64,000 bases of DNA from Pseudoroseomonas aestuarii (GCF_042651065.1 NZ_JBHSCH010000014.1:20583-84582); one strand, 5' to 3'. Numbered from the stretch's first letter, positions 1 through 8,495 are shown. The notes: generated by a model not told the origin, from the sequence alone. Program-made: numbers and translations.

Positions 1-14
1 AAAAGATTGCTCAT
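1..14 (-). CDS. start of a gene running off the left edge (possible KwaB partner)
   Basis: Only the first codons are visible: an ATG whose last bases overlap the TGA stop of the upstream membrane-protein gene (ATGA, bases 11-14). A GGAG lies about 7 bases before this ATG. The overlap suggests translational coupling, so the two products probably work together. If the upstream gene is kwaA, this would be kwaB (DUF4868), but none of its diagnostic sequence is inside the window. Confidence 0.4.
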
Positions 15-535
15 TTACTGTCTCCAAGGTCTAGAAGAGTATATTCTGTGAGTTGGCCAACGCGCAATGATTTAGAAATGTTTCTCAAGTGCTTTTTGGT
101 GATCAAGACATAGGTAACCCCTTCTGCGCCCGATATTTTGTAAAAATGCCAGCCAAGAATCCCCAACAAGGGATTGAAATGATAGCTGTATCCTGTTGCC
201 GTTACTATTCCGAACACCAACAGGGTCGGAATCCAAAGAGACCAGTTGAGAGTGTTGATTTTATCAGTAAAAAGCGGCAACAAATACAATAGCATCAATC
301 CGACAGTTTCTCGATCCGATGCTTCAATTGAAGTTGCTTTAAAAACAGTGGATTCAATATTTTCACGAGCGTATCCAAAAATAACTAAGCAAATCAATAC
401 GGACGCTACGCTAAAAATAGCGGACAGTCCGCCGATGAAGGGTTCATTCTGGGTGAATGCCACAAATGAATAAGTAAATCCTACAGGCGCAATTGCTGAT
501 GTAGTCAGCATAATCCGTGCAATACCACTCAGCAT
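11..535 (-). CDS. small multi-pass membrane protein, KwaA-like (putative Kiwa anti-phage subunit)
   Basis: This 174-residue protein has four likely membrane helices (about residues 5-27, 33-53, 77-95 and 100-117) and a polar C-terminal tail containing GWHFYKI, ITKKHLRN and YTLLDLG. A good ribosome site (AGAGGAAAGG) precedes the ATG. The size, helix count and the overlapping downstream gene resemble KwaA of the two-gene Kiwa defence system, whose KwaB partner carries DUF4868. That assignment is inferred from memory of the family, not from a search. The gene is strongly AT-rich compared with everything to its right, which points to horizontal acquisition. It could instead be an unrelated small membrane protein of a mobile island. 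Confidence 0.5.
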   Translation of the reverse strand: MLSGIARIMLTTSAIAPVGFTYSFVAFTQNEPFIGGLSAIFSVASVLICLVIFGYARENIESTVFKATSIEASDRETVGLMLLYLLPLFTDKINTLNWSLWIPTLLVFGIVTATGYSYHFNPLLGILGWHFYKISGAEGVTYVLITKKHLRNISKSLRVGQLTEYTLLDLGDSK

Positions 536-736
536 TTTACCTTTCCTCTACAGAAATGCTTTTCTTCCCAATATTACACAGGAAATTCTGTTTGCTCCAC
601 AATACCTTAACGAATGTGAGAAAATCAAGAACAAAAAGCGAACAAAAATAACATTTAAATAATATTCTGGTTCAAGAAGTATAGATATCAATTCAAATAA
701 AAACAACCGCAAAATCAATCTTAAAGATGATTAACA
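536..736. other. AT-rich intergenic region of the putative island
   Basis: No convincing gene is present. The DNA is AT-rich like the neighbouring KwaA-like gene. A TAATAT (minus strand, 571-576) is a plausible -10 element for that gene, but I see no matching -35 at normal spacing. Confidence 0.4.
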
Positions 737-772
737 AGGTTGTTCTAGGAAGAAATCTTCCTAGAACAACCT
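737..772. terminator. perfect 17-bp inverted repeat with 2-base loop at the composition boundary
   Basis: Bases 737-753 and 756-772 are exact reverse complements separated by AA. The hairpin begins about 10 bases past the stop of the minus-strand binding-protein gene, so it can act as its terminator. Neither side has a strong T run. Its position exactly where GC-rich DNA becomes AT-rich also allows it to be a junction relic of the inserted DNA. Confidence 0.55.
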
Positions 773-782
773 GTTGAATATT

Positions 783-2396
783 TTACCTCGCCTTCCTCAC
801 ATTCATCGCCACCGTGTACTCATCCGCCCGCGCCTCGTAGCTCAGCCCGCCGCGCATGGCCCAGATGTTCTTCTGCATGTGCAGCGTGATCAGCCCCACA
901 TCCTCCATGGCCACGCGCATCGCCTGCTTGAAGATCTCCTCGCGCTTCTCGTCATCCGCCGTGCGCAGGCCCTCCTCCACCAGCCGGTCCACTTCCTTGT
1001 TGGAGTAGCCGCTGAAGTTGACGGTGCCGAACCCCTTCTCGGGGATGCGCGTCGTCAGGTTGCCGCGCAGCGCCGAGGAGGGCTCGCCCGAGGTCGCCCA
1101 GCCGATCAGCATGGCCGACATGTCGTTCTTCGCCTGGCGCTGCGCCAGCACGGAGAAGGGCATGGCGTCCACCGTGGTCTTCACTCCGATGCGCTGCCAC
1201 ATCTGGCCGATCGCCTGGATGATCTGCGCGTCGTTCACGTAGCGGTTGTTCGGCCCGATCAGCGTGATGCTGAAGCCGTTGGGGAAGCCCGCCTCGGCCA
1301 GCAGCGCCTTGGCGCGGTTGGGGTCGTAGGGCGGCGCCTTGATGTCCTCGGCCCAGCCATTGGCGCCGGGCGGCATCATCTGGCCGGTGGGCGTGCCGGC
1401 CCCCTGCATGATGCGGTCCACGATGGCCTGGCGGTTGATGCCGAGCGAGAGCGCCTGCCGCACCCGCAGGTCGCGCAGCGGGTTGCGGTCCAGCTTCTCG
1501 CCGTTCGGCCCGGTCAGGTAGGGCGAGACGTCGTGCGCCGTGTCGATCTTGAGGTAGATGGCGCGCAGGCTCGGGATCTCGGCGAAGGCGATGCCCTGGG
1601 TGCCGCGCAGGCGCGGCGTGTCGGCCGGCGGCACCACGTCGATCAGCTGCACGTCGCCCGAGAGCAGCGCCGCCACCCGCACCCCGTCATTGCTGATGAA
1701 GCGGTAGGTCACCTGGCGCCAGTCCGGCTTCTCGCCCCAGTACTCGTCGTTGCGGGTCATCACCACGCGGTCGTCGGGGGTGAAGCTCTGCAGCCGGAAG
1801 GGGCCGGTGCCGACGATCGCGCGGCCGTTGTTGAAGTCGCCCGTGCCGGCGGTCTCCATCGTCTTGGAGATGATGAAGACGTTGTTCAGATCCTGCGGCA
1901 GCAGCGGATAGACCGAGGCGGTCTTGAAGCGGATGGTGTGCGGGTCCACCACCTCATGCCCGATGATGGCGCGGGTGTAGATGGAGAAGGAGCCCGGGCT
2001 GTTCACCACGGCGGGGATGCGCTTGAGGGTGGCCACCACGTCGTCGGCGGTGAACTCGTGCCCGTCGCTGAACTTCACGCCCTTGCGCAGCTTGAACTCC
2101 CAGGTCGTGTCGTCGAGCATCGACCAGGATTCGGCGAGGCCGGGCTCGAGCTGCGCCTTGGCGTTGCGGGAGACGAGCTTATCGAAGAAGTGCTCGGCCA
2201 CCATGTTGTTGGGGGAGAGCGTGTGGTAGTGCGGGTCCAGCGAGCTGGGCGGGGCGGCGACGGCCAGGCTCAGCGTGTCCGCCCCCTGGGCGGTGGCGGG
2301 GGTGGCGCCGGCCAGCGGCCCGAGGGCCATGGCCAGGGCCGAGCCCGCCAGCAGGGTGCGGCGGCGCAGCAAGGCGCGGTTGGCGGTGCTCTGCAT
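783..2396 (-). CDS. ABC transporter substrate-binding protein, family 5 (dipeptide/oligopeptide type)
   Basis: This 537-residue periplasmic solute-binding protein belongs to the DppA/OppA family (SBP_bac_5). The N-terminus has RRR before a hydrophobic stretch ending in a TAQG-like cleavage region, a Sec or weak Tat signal. Family landmarks are SLDPHYHTL, LAESW, DDTTWEFKLRKGVKFSDG and GTGPFRL. It would bind peptides or related nickel/opine-type ligands in the periplasm, but no permease or ATPase gene adjoins it. A GGAGAG ribosome site precedes the ATG. It is clearly paralogous to the protein at 22518-24119. The substrate cannot be read from sequence. Confidence 0.9.
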   Translation of the reverse strand: MQSTANRALLRRRTLLAGSALAMALGPLAGATPATAQGADTLSLAVAAPPSSLDPHYHTLSPNNMVAEHFFDKLVSRNAKAQLEPGLAESWSMLDDTTWEFKLRKGVKFSDGHEFTADDVVATLKRIPAVVNSPGSFSIYTRAIIGHEVVDPHTIRFKTASVYPLLPQDLNNVFIISKTMETAGTGDFNNGRAIVGTGPFRLQSFTPDDRVVMTRNDEYWGEKPDWRQVTYRFISNDGVRVAALLSGDVQLIDVVPPADTPRLRGTQGIAFAEIPSLRAIYLKIDTAHDVSPYLTGPNGEKLDRNPLRDLRVRQALSLGINRQAIVDRIMQGAGTPTGQMMPPGANGWAEDIKAPPYDPNRAKALLAEAGFPNGFSITLIGPNNRYVNDAQIIQAIGQMWQRIGVKTTVDAMPFSVLAQRQAKNDMSAMLIGWATSGEPSSALRGNLTTRIPEKGFGTVNFSGYSNKEVDRLVEEGLRTADDEKREEIFKQAMRVAMEDVGLITLHMQKNIWAMRGGLSYEARADEYTVAMNVRKAR

Positions 2397-2557
2397 CGGA
2401 AAACTCTCTCCAGACGAAACGTTGGCGTGGCAGCGTGTGGTCCCTGGGTGTCGCCGTGTGCCCGGCGATCGGGCGGGATTGCCGCACAGCGGAGAGGGTC
2501 CGTCAACGACTTCGTGAGCAGGGTGTTCACATCCCTGACGCAGCGGATGGGGAGCGG

Positions 2558-3172
2558 ATGAGCAACGTCAACGCCTTCGAGGGCAGGCCGGAGAAGCTGG
2601 CGCGGTGGGACACGCGCTATATCGGCCTGGCGCACCACATCGCCCAGTGGTCGAAGGACCCGCGCGCCAAGGTCGGCGCCGTGCTGGTGAACCAGCCGCA
2701 GGCGCGCATCGTCGCCACCGGCTTCAACGGCTTCCCCTCCAATGTGGAGGACAGCGCGGAGCGGCTGCAGGACAAGGCCACCAAGCTGCGGATGATGGTG
2801 CATGCCGAGCAGAACGCGCTGCTCCATGCCGGCCATGGCGCGCGGGGGTGCGACGCCTATGTGGTGGGCAAGCCGGTGTGCAACACCTGCGCCACGCTGC
2901 TGATCCAGGCCGGGGTGCGGCGCGTGGTGGCCGCCGCCCCGCGCGAGGGCACCGCCTCCTACTGGGACCGGGTGGGGCTGCTCTCCATCGCCATGCTGCG
3001 GGAGGCGGGGGTGGAGTTCACCGCCATCAGCGGCGCCCAGCTCGACGCGCTGGGCCTGAACCGCGACGAGGCGCAGGCGGCGGAAGACCCCTTCGCGGCG
3101 CTGCAGGCGGAGTTCGACTTCGGCACCGGCCGGCTTCTCCCCCCGCCGGGAGGCGAGGGGGGCGGCGGCTAG
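2558..3172 (+). CDS. deoxycytidylate (dCMP) deaminase family protein
   Basis: This 204-residue zinc-dependent deaminase belongs to the dCMP/ComEB family, which converts dCMP to dUMP to feed dTMP synthesis. The zinc/catalytic motif HAEQNALLHA and the cysteine pair in VCNTC are present, and the substrate-loop region around WSKDPRAKVGAVLV matches the family. The reading frame continues upstream, but the ATG at 2558 (MSNVNAF) follows a GGGGAG ribosome site and gives a normal N-terminus. A C-terminal extension of about 40 residues follows the core. It is divergent from the binding-protein gene. Confidence 0.85.
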   Translation: MSNVNAFEGRPEKLARWDTRYIGLAHHIAQWSKDPRAKVGAVLVNQPQARIVATGFNGFPSNVEDSAERLQDKATKLRMMVHAEQNALLHAGHGARGCDAYVVGKPVCNTCATLLIQAGVRRVVAAAPREGTASYWDRVGLLSIAMLREAGVEFTAISGAQLDALGLNRDEAQAAEDPFAALQAEFDFGTGRLLPPPGGEGGGG

Positions 3173-3219
3173 GGCTGCTTCGCCTGGCCGCGTGAAGAGG
3201 CTGGCGAGAACAATGAGCC

Positions 3220-3273
3220 AGGGCCTTTTCCGCCAGGCCTTTTCCGTGCGCCGGGGCGGGCGGGAAAGGCCCT
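3220..3273. terminator. hairpin between convergent genes
   Basis: Bases 3220-3234 pair with 3259-3273 over 15 positions with a single G-T wobble. The right arm overlaps the stop codon of the minus-strand PRC gene. The loop repeats part of the left arm. It lies between the convergent dCMP deaminase and PRC-barrel genes, so it may serve both; there is no long T run. Confidence 0.5.
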
Positions 3274-3715
3274 AGTCGAACTTGAACTCGGGCATCCGCT
3301 TCAGCGTCTCCTCGTTCTCGCCCGGCAACACCCAGCGCTCGCTGTATTGCAGCCGCTCATAGGGCACGGAGACCAGCCGCTCCCCCAGCCCGAGGAAGCC
3401 GCCGGTCGCGATGATGACGGTGAGCCCCCCCTCCCGGGTGAAGAGCAGGTCCTCCACCGTGCCGAGGGAGTGGTTCTCCGAGCTGGCGATGTCGGCGCCC
3501 AGCAGGCGGCTGGCCCGCCAGCGCTGGGCGTTGAGGGAGGTGGTGGCGCTGCCGGGCAGGGGCGGGGCTTGGCCGGGCCGCAGCGCGCCGGGGGCCACGC
3601 TGGCCTCGGGGTTGGCGCGGTCGCCATGGCCTTCGGTCTGGCTCTGGGCGAGGGCGGGGGCGGCGCCCAGCAGCGCGAGGGCGGCCAGCAGCGGAAGCGT
3701 GTAGCGCGGGGTCAT
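3272..3715 (-). CDS. secreted PRC-barrel domain protein
   Basis: This is a 147-residue protein. A signal peptide (hydrophobic residues about 5-20, ending ALAQ) is followed by a low-complexity linker. A PRC-barrel-like domain starts near RASRLLGADI, with LGTVEDLLF and GGFLGLGERLVSVPYERL. PRC-barrel proteins of this form in alphaproteobacteria are periplasmic or membrane-associated and of unknown specific role. The frame stays open upstream; the ATG at 3715 is chosen because it begins the signal peptide. Confidence 0.75.
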   Translation of the reverse strand: MTPRYTLPLLAALALLGAAPALAQSQTEGHGDRANPEASVAPGALRPGQAPPLPGSATTSLNAQRWRASRLLGADIASSENHSLGTVEDLLFTREGGLTVIIATGGFLGLGERLVSVPYERLQYSERWVLPGENEETLKRMPEFKFD

Positions 3716-3905
3716 GCCTCTAGCCTCTGTGTCGCGGGGCCCCGGTGCGGGGCGCGCACCGTCAACCCTGCGGGGCGGGGGAGGGTTTCCGCGCCCGGCC
3801 CTCGCGCCGGGCGCGGGGCAGGGCTGCGGCGGGTAGGTTTTGCCCGGCGCGCGCGCTATATCGGCTTTTTTGGCGGAGATGGATCGAGTGAGCGCGTCGG
3901 AGCAG

Positions 3906-5528
3906 ATGGACACCGCGACCAGCCAGACGGCGGCCGAGGCCGGGCGCCGGCGCACCTTCGCCATCATCGCCCACCCCGACGCCGGCAAGACCACGCTGAC
4001 CGAGCAGCTGCTGCTGCTGGGCGGCGCCATCCAGATCGCCGGCGCCGTGCGCGCCAAGGGCGAGCGGCGCCGCACCCGCTCGGACTGGATGAAGATCGAG
4101 CAGGACCGCGGCATCTCGGTCGCCACCTCGGTGATGACCTTCGAGTATGCCGGCCAGGTGTTCAACCTGCTCGACACGCCAGGCCACGAGGATTTCTCCG
4201 AGGACACCTACCGCACCCTCTCGGCGGTGGACGCCGCGGTGATGGTGATCGACGCCGCCAAGGGCATCGAGGCGCAGACCCGCAAGCTGTTCGAGGTCTG
4301 CCGCCTGCGCGACATCCCGATCGTCACCTTCATCAACAAGATGGACCGCGAGGCGCGGGAGCCGCTGGAACTGCTCGACGAGATCGAGAAGACCCTGGCG
4401 CTGGACGTGACGCCGGCCACCTGGCCGGTCGGCTCGGGCGGCACCTTCGCGGGGGTGTACGACCGGCACGACAACAGCCTGCGCCTCGTCGCCGAGGGCG
4501 GCGAGCGGCGCGAGGCGCTGGACGGGCCCCAGGATGCGCGGATCGACGGGCTGCTGCCGCACGGCCAGGGCGACGTGCTGCGCGAGGGGATAGAGCTGGC
4601 CTCCGTCTACCCCGAGTTCGACCTCGCCTCCTTCCGCGAGGGGCACCTGACGCCGGTCTATTTCGGCTCGGCGCTGCGCGGCTTCGGGGTGCGGCACCTG
4701 CTGGATGGCCTCGCGCAGTTCGCGCCGCCCCCCTCCGCCCGCCGGGCCGACGCCCGCACCGTGGCGCCGGAGGAGGAGAAGCTCACCGGCTTCGTCTTCA
4801 AGATCCAGGCCAACACCGACCTCAACCACCGCGACCGCGTGGCCTTCCTGCGCATCTGCTCCGGGCGGCTCCGCAAGGGGGCGCGGCTGAAGCAGGTGCG
4901 CACCGGTAAGAGCATCCCGGTCAACGCGCCGCTGTTCTTCTTCGCCAAGGAGCGGCAGGTGGCGGAGGAGGCCTGGCCGGGCGACGTGGTGGGCATCGCC
5001 AACCATGGCGTGCTGCGCATCGGCGACACGCTGACCGATGGCGAGGCGCTGAACTTCCGCGGCGTGCCGAGCTTCGCGCCCGAGATCCTGCGCCGCGTGC
5101 GGCTCGACGACCCGATGCTGGCCAAGAAGCTGCGCAAGGCGCTGGACCAGCTGGCCGATGAGGGGGTGGTGCAGGTGTTCCGCCCGCTCGACGGCAGCCA
5201 GCCGGTGGTCGGCGTGGTCGGCCAGCTCCAGCTCGACGTGCTGAGCAGCCGCATCCAGGCGGAATACGGGGTGCACATCACCTTCGAGAACACCTCCTGG
5301 TCCTCCCTGCGCTGGGTGGCGACGAAGGAGGACGGGCCGCAGGACCGCGCGGTGCTGGACCGCTTCCTGCGCACCGCGCCGAGCCAGATGGCCGAGGACC
5401 ACGACAACGAGCCGGTGGCCTTCTTCACCTCCGACTGGGGCCGCAAGCGGGCGGAGGAGGAATGGCCGCAGCTCCGCTTCCTGGCCCTGCGCGAGCAGCA
5501 CGGGGTGGAAGGGGCGGCCGCCGCCTGA
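3906..5528 (+). CDS. prfC: peptide chain release factor 3
   Basis: RF3 is a GTPase that recycles RF1/RF2 from the ribosome after peptide release. The G domain shows AHPDAGKTT (G1), DTPGHEDF (G3) and NKMD (G4), with the RF3-specific ERRRTRSDWMKIEQDRGIS. Domain 2 begins near residue 270 and the RF3 C-terminal domain follows. From this ATG it has 540 residues, close to the roughly 530 usual. ATG 3879 is an in-frame alternative giving nine more residues, but 3906 matches the family N-terminus better. It stands alone between oppositely oriented genes. Confidence 0.95.
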   Translation: MDTATSQTAAEAGRRRTFAIIAHPDAGKTTLTEQLLLLGGAIQIAGAVRAKGERRRTRSDWMKIEQDRGISVATSVMTFEYAGQVFNLLDTPGHEDFSEDTYRTLSAVDAAVMVIDAAKGIEAQTRKLFEVCRLRDIPIVTFINKMDREAREPLELLDEIEKTLALDVTPATWPVGSGGTFAGVYDRHDNSLRLVAEGGERREALDGPQDARIDGLLPHGQGDVLREGIELASVYPEFDLASFREGHLTPVYFGSALRGFGVRHLLDGLAQFAPPPSARRADARTVAPEEEKLTGFVFKIQANTDLNHRDRVAFLRICSGRLRKGARLKQVRTGKSIPVNAPLFFFAKERQVAEEAWPGDVVGIANHGVLRIGDTLTDGEALNFRGVPSFAPEILRRVRLDDPMLAKKLRKALDQLADEGVVQVFRPLDGSQPVVGVVGQLQLDVLSSRIQAEYGVHITFENTSWSSLRWVATKEDGPQDRAVLDRFLRTAPSQMAEDHDNEPVAFFTSDWGRKRAEEEWPQLRFLALREQHGVEGAAAA

Positions 5529-5556
5529 GGCGCCGCCCCCCGGCCTGTCCCGCCCC

Positions 5557-5799
5557 TCAGCCCGGCGCGGCGTGGCTGGCGGCGTGGTGGGCGGGCGGGG
5601 TGCGGTTGCGCTGCCACTGGCGCTGCACCTCGTCATTCACCGCATCCGCCGTCTGGCCAGGGGTGACGACGACCTCCGCCCCGTTCAGGCGGAAGCGGTA
5701 GGGCAGGTTGTGGCGGTTGGCCTTCTCGACGCAGCGCGCGATGACGTGCGGCAGGTAGTCGCTCTCCGTCGTGCGGTAGTCCTGGATCTCGTCGCTCAT
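5557..5799 (-). CDS. hypothetical protein, 80 residues
   Basis: This is a small soluble protein with no signal peptide or membrane segment. The N-terminal two thirds (DYLPHVIARCVEKANRH, FRLNGAEVVVTPGQTAD) could form a compact alpha/beta fold. The C-terminus is a polar tail rich in His and Ala. A strong AGGGAGG site precedes the ATG and codon use matches neighbouring genes, so it is very likely real. I do not recognise a family. Confidence 0.7.
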   Translation of the reverse strand: MSDEIQDYRTTESDYLPHVIARCVEKANRHNLPYRFRLNGAEVVVTPGQTADAVNDEVQRQWQRNRTPPAHHAASHAAPG

Positions 5800-5874
5800 G
5801 GCGGCCTCCCTGTTCTGTTTCGGGAAGCCTAGCCGGGCGCGCCGCGCCGAATCACGCAGAACTTCGCGAGCGGC

Positions 5875-6138
5875 TCACTTCAGCTGGCTGTCCTTGCTGC
5901 CGCGGCGGTTGATGCCGAACTGCGCCGGGCGGCGGTCCAGCGCGGACTGGCAGCCGACGCAGGTGCGCGCCCCGGGCAGGGCGCGGCGCCGCGCGGCGGG
6001 GATCGGCTCGCCGCATTCCACGCAATGCAGCTCGCCCTCGCCGGCGGGCATGCGGGCGCGGGCGCGCCGGATGCCGTCCGTCACCGTGTCGTCGATCTGC
6101 TCCTGCACCGCGCCGTCGGGCGCCCATCCGCTGGCCAT
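5875..6138 (-). CDS. DksA/TraR C4-type zinc-finger protein
   Basis: This 87-residue protein has the short zf-DksA/TraR arrangement: CVEC and, 18 residues later, CVGC form one zinc site. The N-terminal helix (about residues 10-30) lacks the long coiled coil of true DksA, so it resembles YbiI/TraR-type proteins. Full-length relatives bind the RNA polymerase secondary channel; whether this short one does is unknown. A GGGAG site precedes the ATG. Confidence 0.85.
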   Translation of the reverse strand: MASGWAPDGAVQEQIDDTVTDGIRRARARMPAGEGELHCVECGEPIPAARRRALPGARTCVGCQSALDRRPAQFGINRRGSKDSQLK

Positions 6139-6216
6139 GGCCGCGCTCCCGCTGTCTTGTTGCCGCGTGGCGTTCAGATGGGGCGCGGGGGCGGCGGCGC
6201 CAAGCGGCGGGGGCCC

Positions 6217-6702
6217 CTAGAGCAGCGCCTCGATGGCGCCGCGCAGCTTCGCCGGGGGCGTGGCGGGGGCGAAGCGGCCCGCCACCCGGCCCTGCCGGTC
6301 GAGCAGGAACTTGGTGAAGTTCCACTTGATGGCCTCCGTGCCCAGCAGCCCCGGCTGCTGCGCCTTCAGGTGGCGGAACAGCGGGTGCGCGCCGTCGCCA
6401 TTCACCTCCACCTTGGCGAAGAGCGGGAAGCTGGCCTGGAAGCGCGTCTCGCAGAACTGCGCGATGCTGGCATCGTCCCCCGGCTCCTGCCGGCCGAACT
6501 GGTTGCAGGGGAAGGCCAGCACGCTGAAGCCGCGCGGCCCGTAGTCGCGCTGCAATTCCTCCAGCCCCGCATATTGCGGCGTGAAGCCGCAGGCGCTGGC
6601 GGTGTTGACCACCAGCAGCACCTGCCCGGCGAATTCGGCGAGCGGCGTCTCCCGCCCGTCGGAGCGGCGCGCGGAAAAGGCGGCGAGGGGCGAGTCGGTC
6701 AT
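6217..6702 (-). CDS. glutathione peroxidase family protein
   Basis: This 161-residue thioredoxin-fold peroxidase reduces hydroperoxides. The peroxidatic cysteine lies in NTASACGFT, the conserved Gln in FPCNQFG and the Trp/Asn in WNFTKFL; these form the usual catalytic tetrad. There is no signal peptide, so it acts in the cytoplasm. Bacterial members of this length often use thioredoxin rather than glutathione. It is the third of three minus-strand genes downstream of the DMT pair, with a 66-base gap. Confidence 0.93.
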   Translation of the reverse strand: MTDSPLAAFSARRSDGRETPLAEFAGQVLLVVNTASACGFTPQYAGLEELQRDYGPRGFSVLAFPCNQFGRQEPGDDASIAQFCETRFQASFPLFAKVEVNGDGAHPLFRHLKAQQPGLLGTEAIKWNFTKFLLDRQGRVAGRFAPATPPAKLRGAIEALL

Positions 6703-6768
6703 GCGCGGGAATCTCCGGTGCTGTGGCTTGGGGGCGGATATGGGGGCGGGGCGCGGCCCTGCGCCCCC

Positions 6769-7626
6769 CTACCGGCTGCCCTGGCGCGTGATGGTGATGG
6801 CGCTGCCCACGATCAGCACGGCGCCGGCCAGCAGCCAGCCATCGGCCGCCTCGGCGAAGAGCAGCGCCCCGGCGAGCGCGGCGAAGACCAGCCGCACATA
6901 GGAGAGCGGCGCCACCACCGAGGCATCGGCCAGGCGCAGGGCGGTGATCCACAGATGCATCCCCGCCGGGCCGAGCAGCCCGGCGCCCACCAGCAGCAGC
7001 AGGTTGGTCCAGCCCGGCCAGGCGAGGCCGGGCAGGGCGAGGGGCAGCGTGCCGGCGGTGGCGATCAGGCCGATATAGAGCATGATCGTCTCGGTCCGCT
7101 CGGTGCGGGCGAGCGCCTTGGTGGTCAGCACGATGCCGGCGCCGCCCAGCGCCGAGCCGAGCGAGGCCGCCAGCGGCCAGTCCAGCGGCAGCACGCCCGG
7201 CCGCACCACCAGCAGCACGCCGAGGAAGCCCACCAGCGTGGCCAGCCAGCGCCGGCGGCCGACGCGCTCGCGCAGCAGCGGCCCGGCCAGGGCGGTGACG
7301 AACAGCACCGAGGTGAAGGAGAGCACCGTGGCGGTGGCCAGCGGCAGCCGCGCGAAGCCCACATAGTAGAGCCCCCAGCTGACGAAGCTGAGCACCCCGC
7401 GCAGCCCCTGCATCACGGGCTGGCGGGTGCGGAGCAGCCCCATCCCCTCCCGCCCCCAGGCGGGCAGCACCCAGGCGATCTGCCCCAGGGTGCGCGCCAG
7501 CAGGATGGTGGCGACGGGCACCTCCGTCAGGCACTTCACCAGCACCGTCTCCAGGTTGAAGATGAAGGCGGCGAGGGTGGTGAGCAGCGCGGCGCGCAGC
7601 AGCGGCGAGGGCAGGGCGGCGGTCAC
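6769..7626 (-). CDS. EamA/DMT family transporter (second of a pair)
   Basis: This 285-residue inner-membrane protein has about ten helices arranged as two EamA repeats, typical of drug/metabolite exporters. Landmarks are RTLGQIAWVLPAW, LATATVLSFTSVLF in repeat 1 and APLSYVRLVFAALAG in repeat 2. The GTG start overlaps the TGA of the upstream paralogue (GTGA, 7623-7626), so the two are probably translationally coupled. The frame remains open upstream, but that part is a shadow of the paralogue. Substrate unknown. Confidence 0.88.
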   Translation of the reverse strand: MTAALPSPLLRAALLTTLAAFIFNLETVLVKCLTEVPVATILLARTLGQIAWVLPAWGREGMGLLRTRQPVMQGLRGVLSFVSWGLYYVGFARLPLATATVLSFTSVLFVTALAGPLLRERVGRRRWLATLVGFLGVLLVVRPGVLPLDWPLAASLGSALGGAGIVLTTKALARTERTETIMLYIGLIATAGTLPLALPGLAWPGWTNLLLLVGAGLLGPAGMHLWITALRLADASVVAPLSYVRLVFAALAGALLFAEAADGWLLAGAVLIVGSAITITRQGSR

Positions 7627-8495
7627 CGGCGGCGGGCCTCGGCCAGGCTCACCAGCAGGGCGCCGGCCAGCACCACGGCGGCGCCGGCCCAGGCCATGCC
7701 GTCCGGCGCCTCGGCGTAGAGCAGCCAGCCGAGGCCGGCCAGCACCGGCAGGCGCAGGTACTGGAAGGGCGCCACGGCCGATGCCTCGCCGGCGCGGAAG
7801 GCCTCGGTGGTCAGCCACAGGATGCCCGGCGTCACCACCGCCAGCAGCCCCAGCCCGAGCAGGTCCACCGCCCCGAGCGGCCGCCACTGCCACAGCGCCA
7901 GCGGCAGGATGCCGAGCGAGGTGATGATGCCGACCCAGCCGATGATGGTGAGCGTGCCCTCGGTGCGCGTCAGCATGCGGGAGGAGAGGGTGATGCCGCA
8001 CCAGGTCAGCGCCGCCACCAGCGCCACCGCCACGCCGGGCAGCGAGGTCTCCGCCCCCGCCCCCTCCCAGGGCCGCAGCATCACCGCGATGCCGGCCAGC
8101 CCCACCAGCGTGCCGGCCCAGCGCGCCGCGCCCACCCGCTCGCGCAGCACGGGGCCGGCCAGCAGGGTGGTGAACATGACGTTGGTGAAGGAGAGCACCG
8201 TGGCGGTGGCGAGGTCGAGCAGCGTCAGCGAGACGTAGTAGAGCCCCCAGGTGAGCAGCGAGCAGACGCCGCGCAGCGCGTGCAGCGCCGGCTTCGCCGT
8301 GCGCAGCACGCCGGGTCCGGCCGCCAGCAGCGCCGGCGCCACCCAGACGACCTGACCCAGGCAGCGGAACAGCAGTTGCGTGGAGAGGGGGATGCCGCGG
8401 GCGCTGAGCCAGCGGATCATCAATGCCTCATAGGCGAAGAGCAGCGCCGCGCCGGCCATCAGGGCGGCGCCGCGCAAATTGCCGGGCAGGGTCAT
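7623..8495 (-). CDS. EamA/DMT family transporter (first of a pair)
   Basis: This 290-residue protein has ten membrane helices and two EamA repeats. It is paralogous to the next gene: RCLGQVVWVAPAL, LATATVLSFTNVMF and APFQYLRLPVLAGLG align with the equivalent segments there. The ATG at 8495 (MTLPGNL) begins just before the first helix; the upstream in-frame extension is proline-rich and rejected. The coupled pair could form a heterodimer or export related metabolites. Confidence 0.88.
   Translation of the reverse strand: MTLPGNLRGAALMAGAALLFAYEALMIRWLSARGIPLSTQLLFRCLGQVVWVAPALLAAGPGVLRTAKPALHALRGVCSLLTWGLYYVSLTLLDLATATVLSFTNVMFTTLLAGPVLRERVGAARWAGTLVGLAGIAVMLRPWEGAGAETSLPGVAVALVAALTWCGITLSSRMLTRTEGTLTIIGWVGIITSLGILPLALWQWRPLGAVDLLGLGLLAVVTPGILWLTTEAFRAGEASAVAPFQYLRLPVLAGLGWLLYAEAPDGMAWAGAAVVLAGALLVSLAEARRR

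Noticed and set aside
774..2561. 595-residue open frame antisense to the first binding-protein gene
   Set aside because: His/Arg/Ala-rich shadow typical of GC-rich DNA; the opposite strand has clear family motifs, a signal peptide and a ribosome site.
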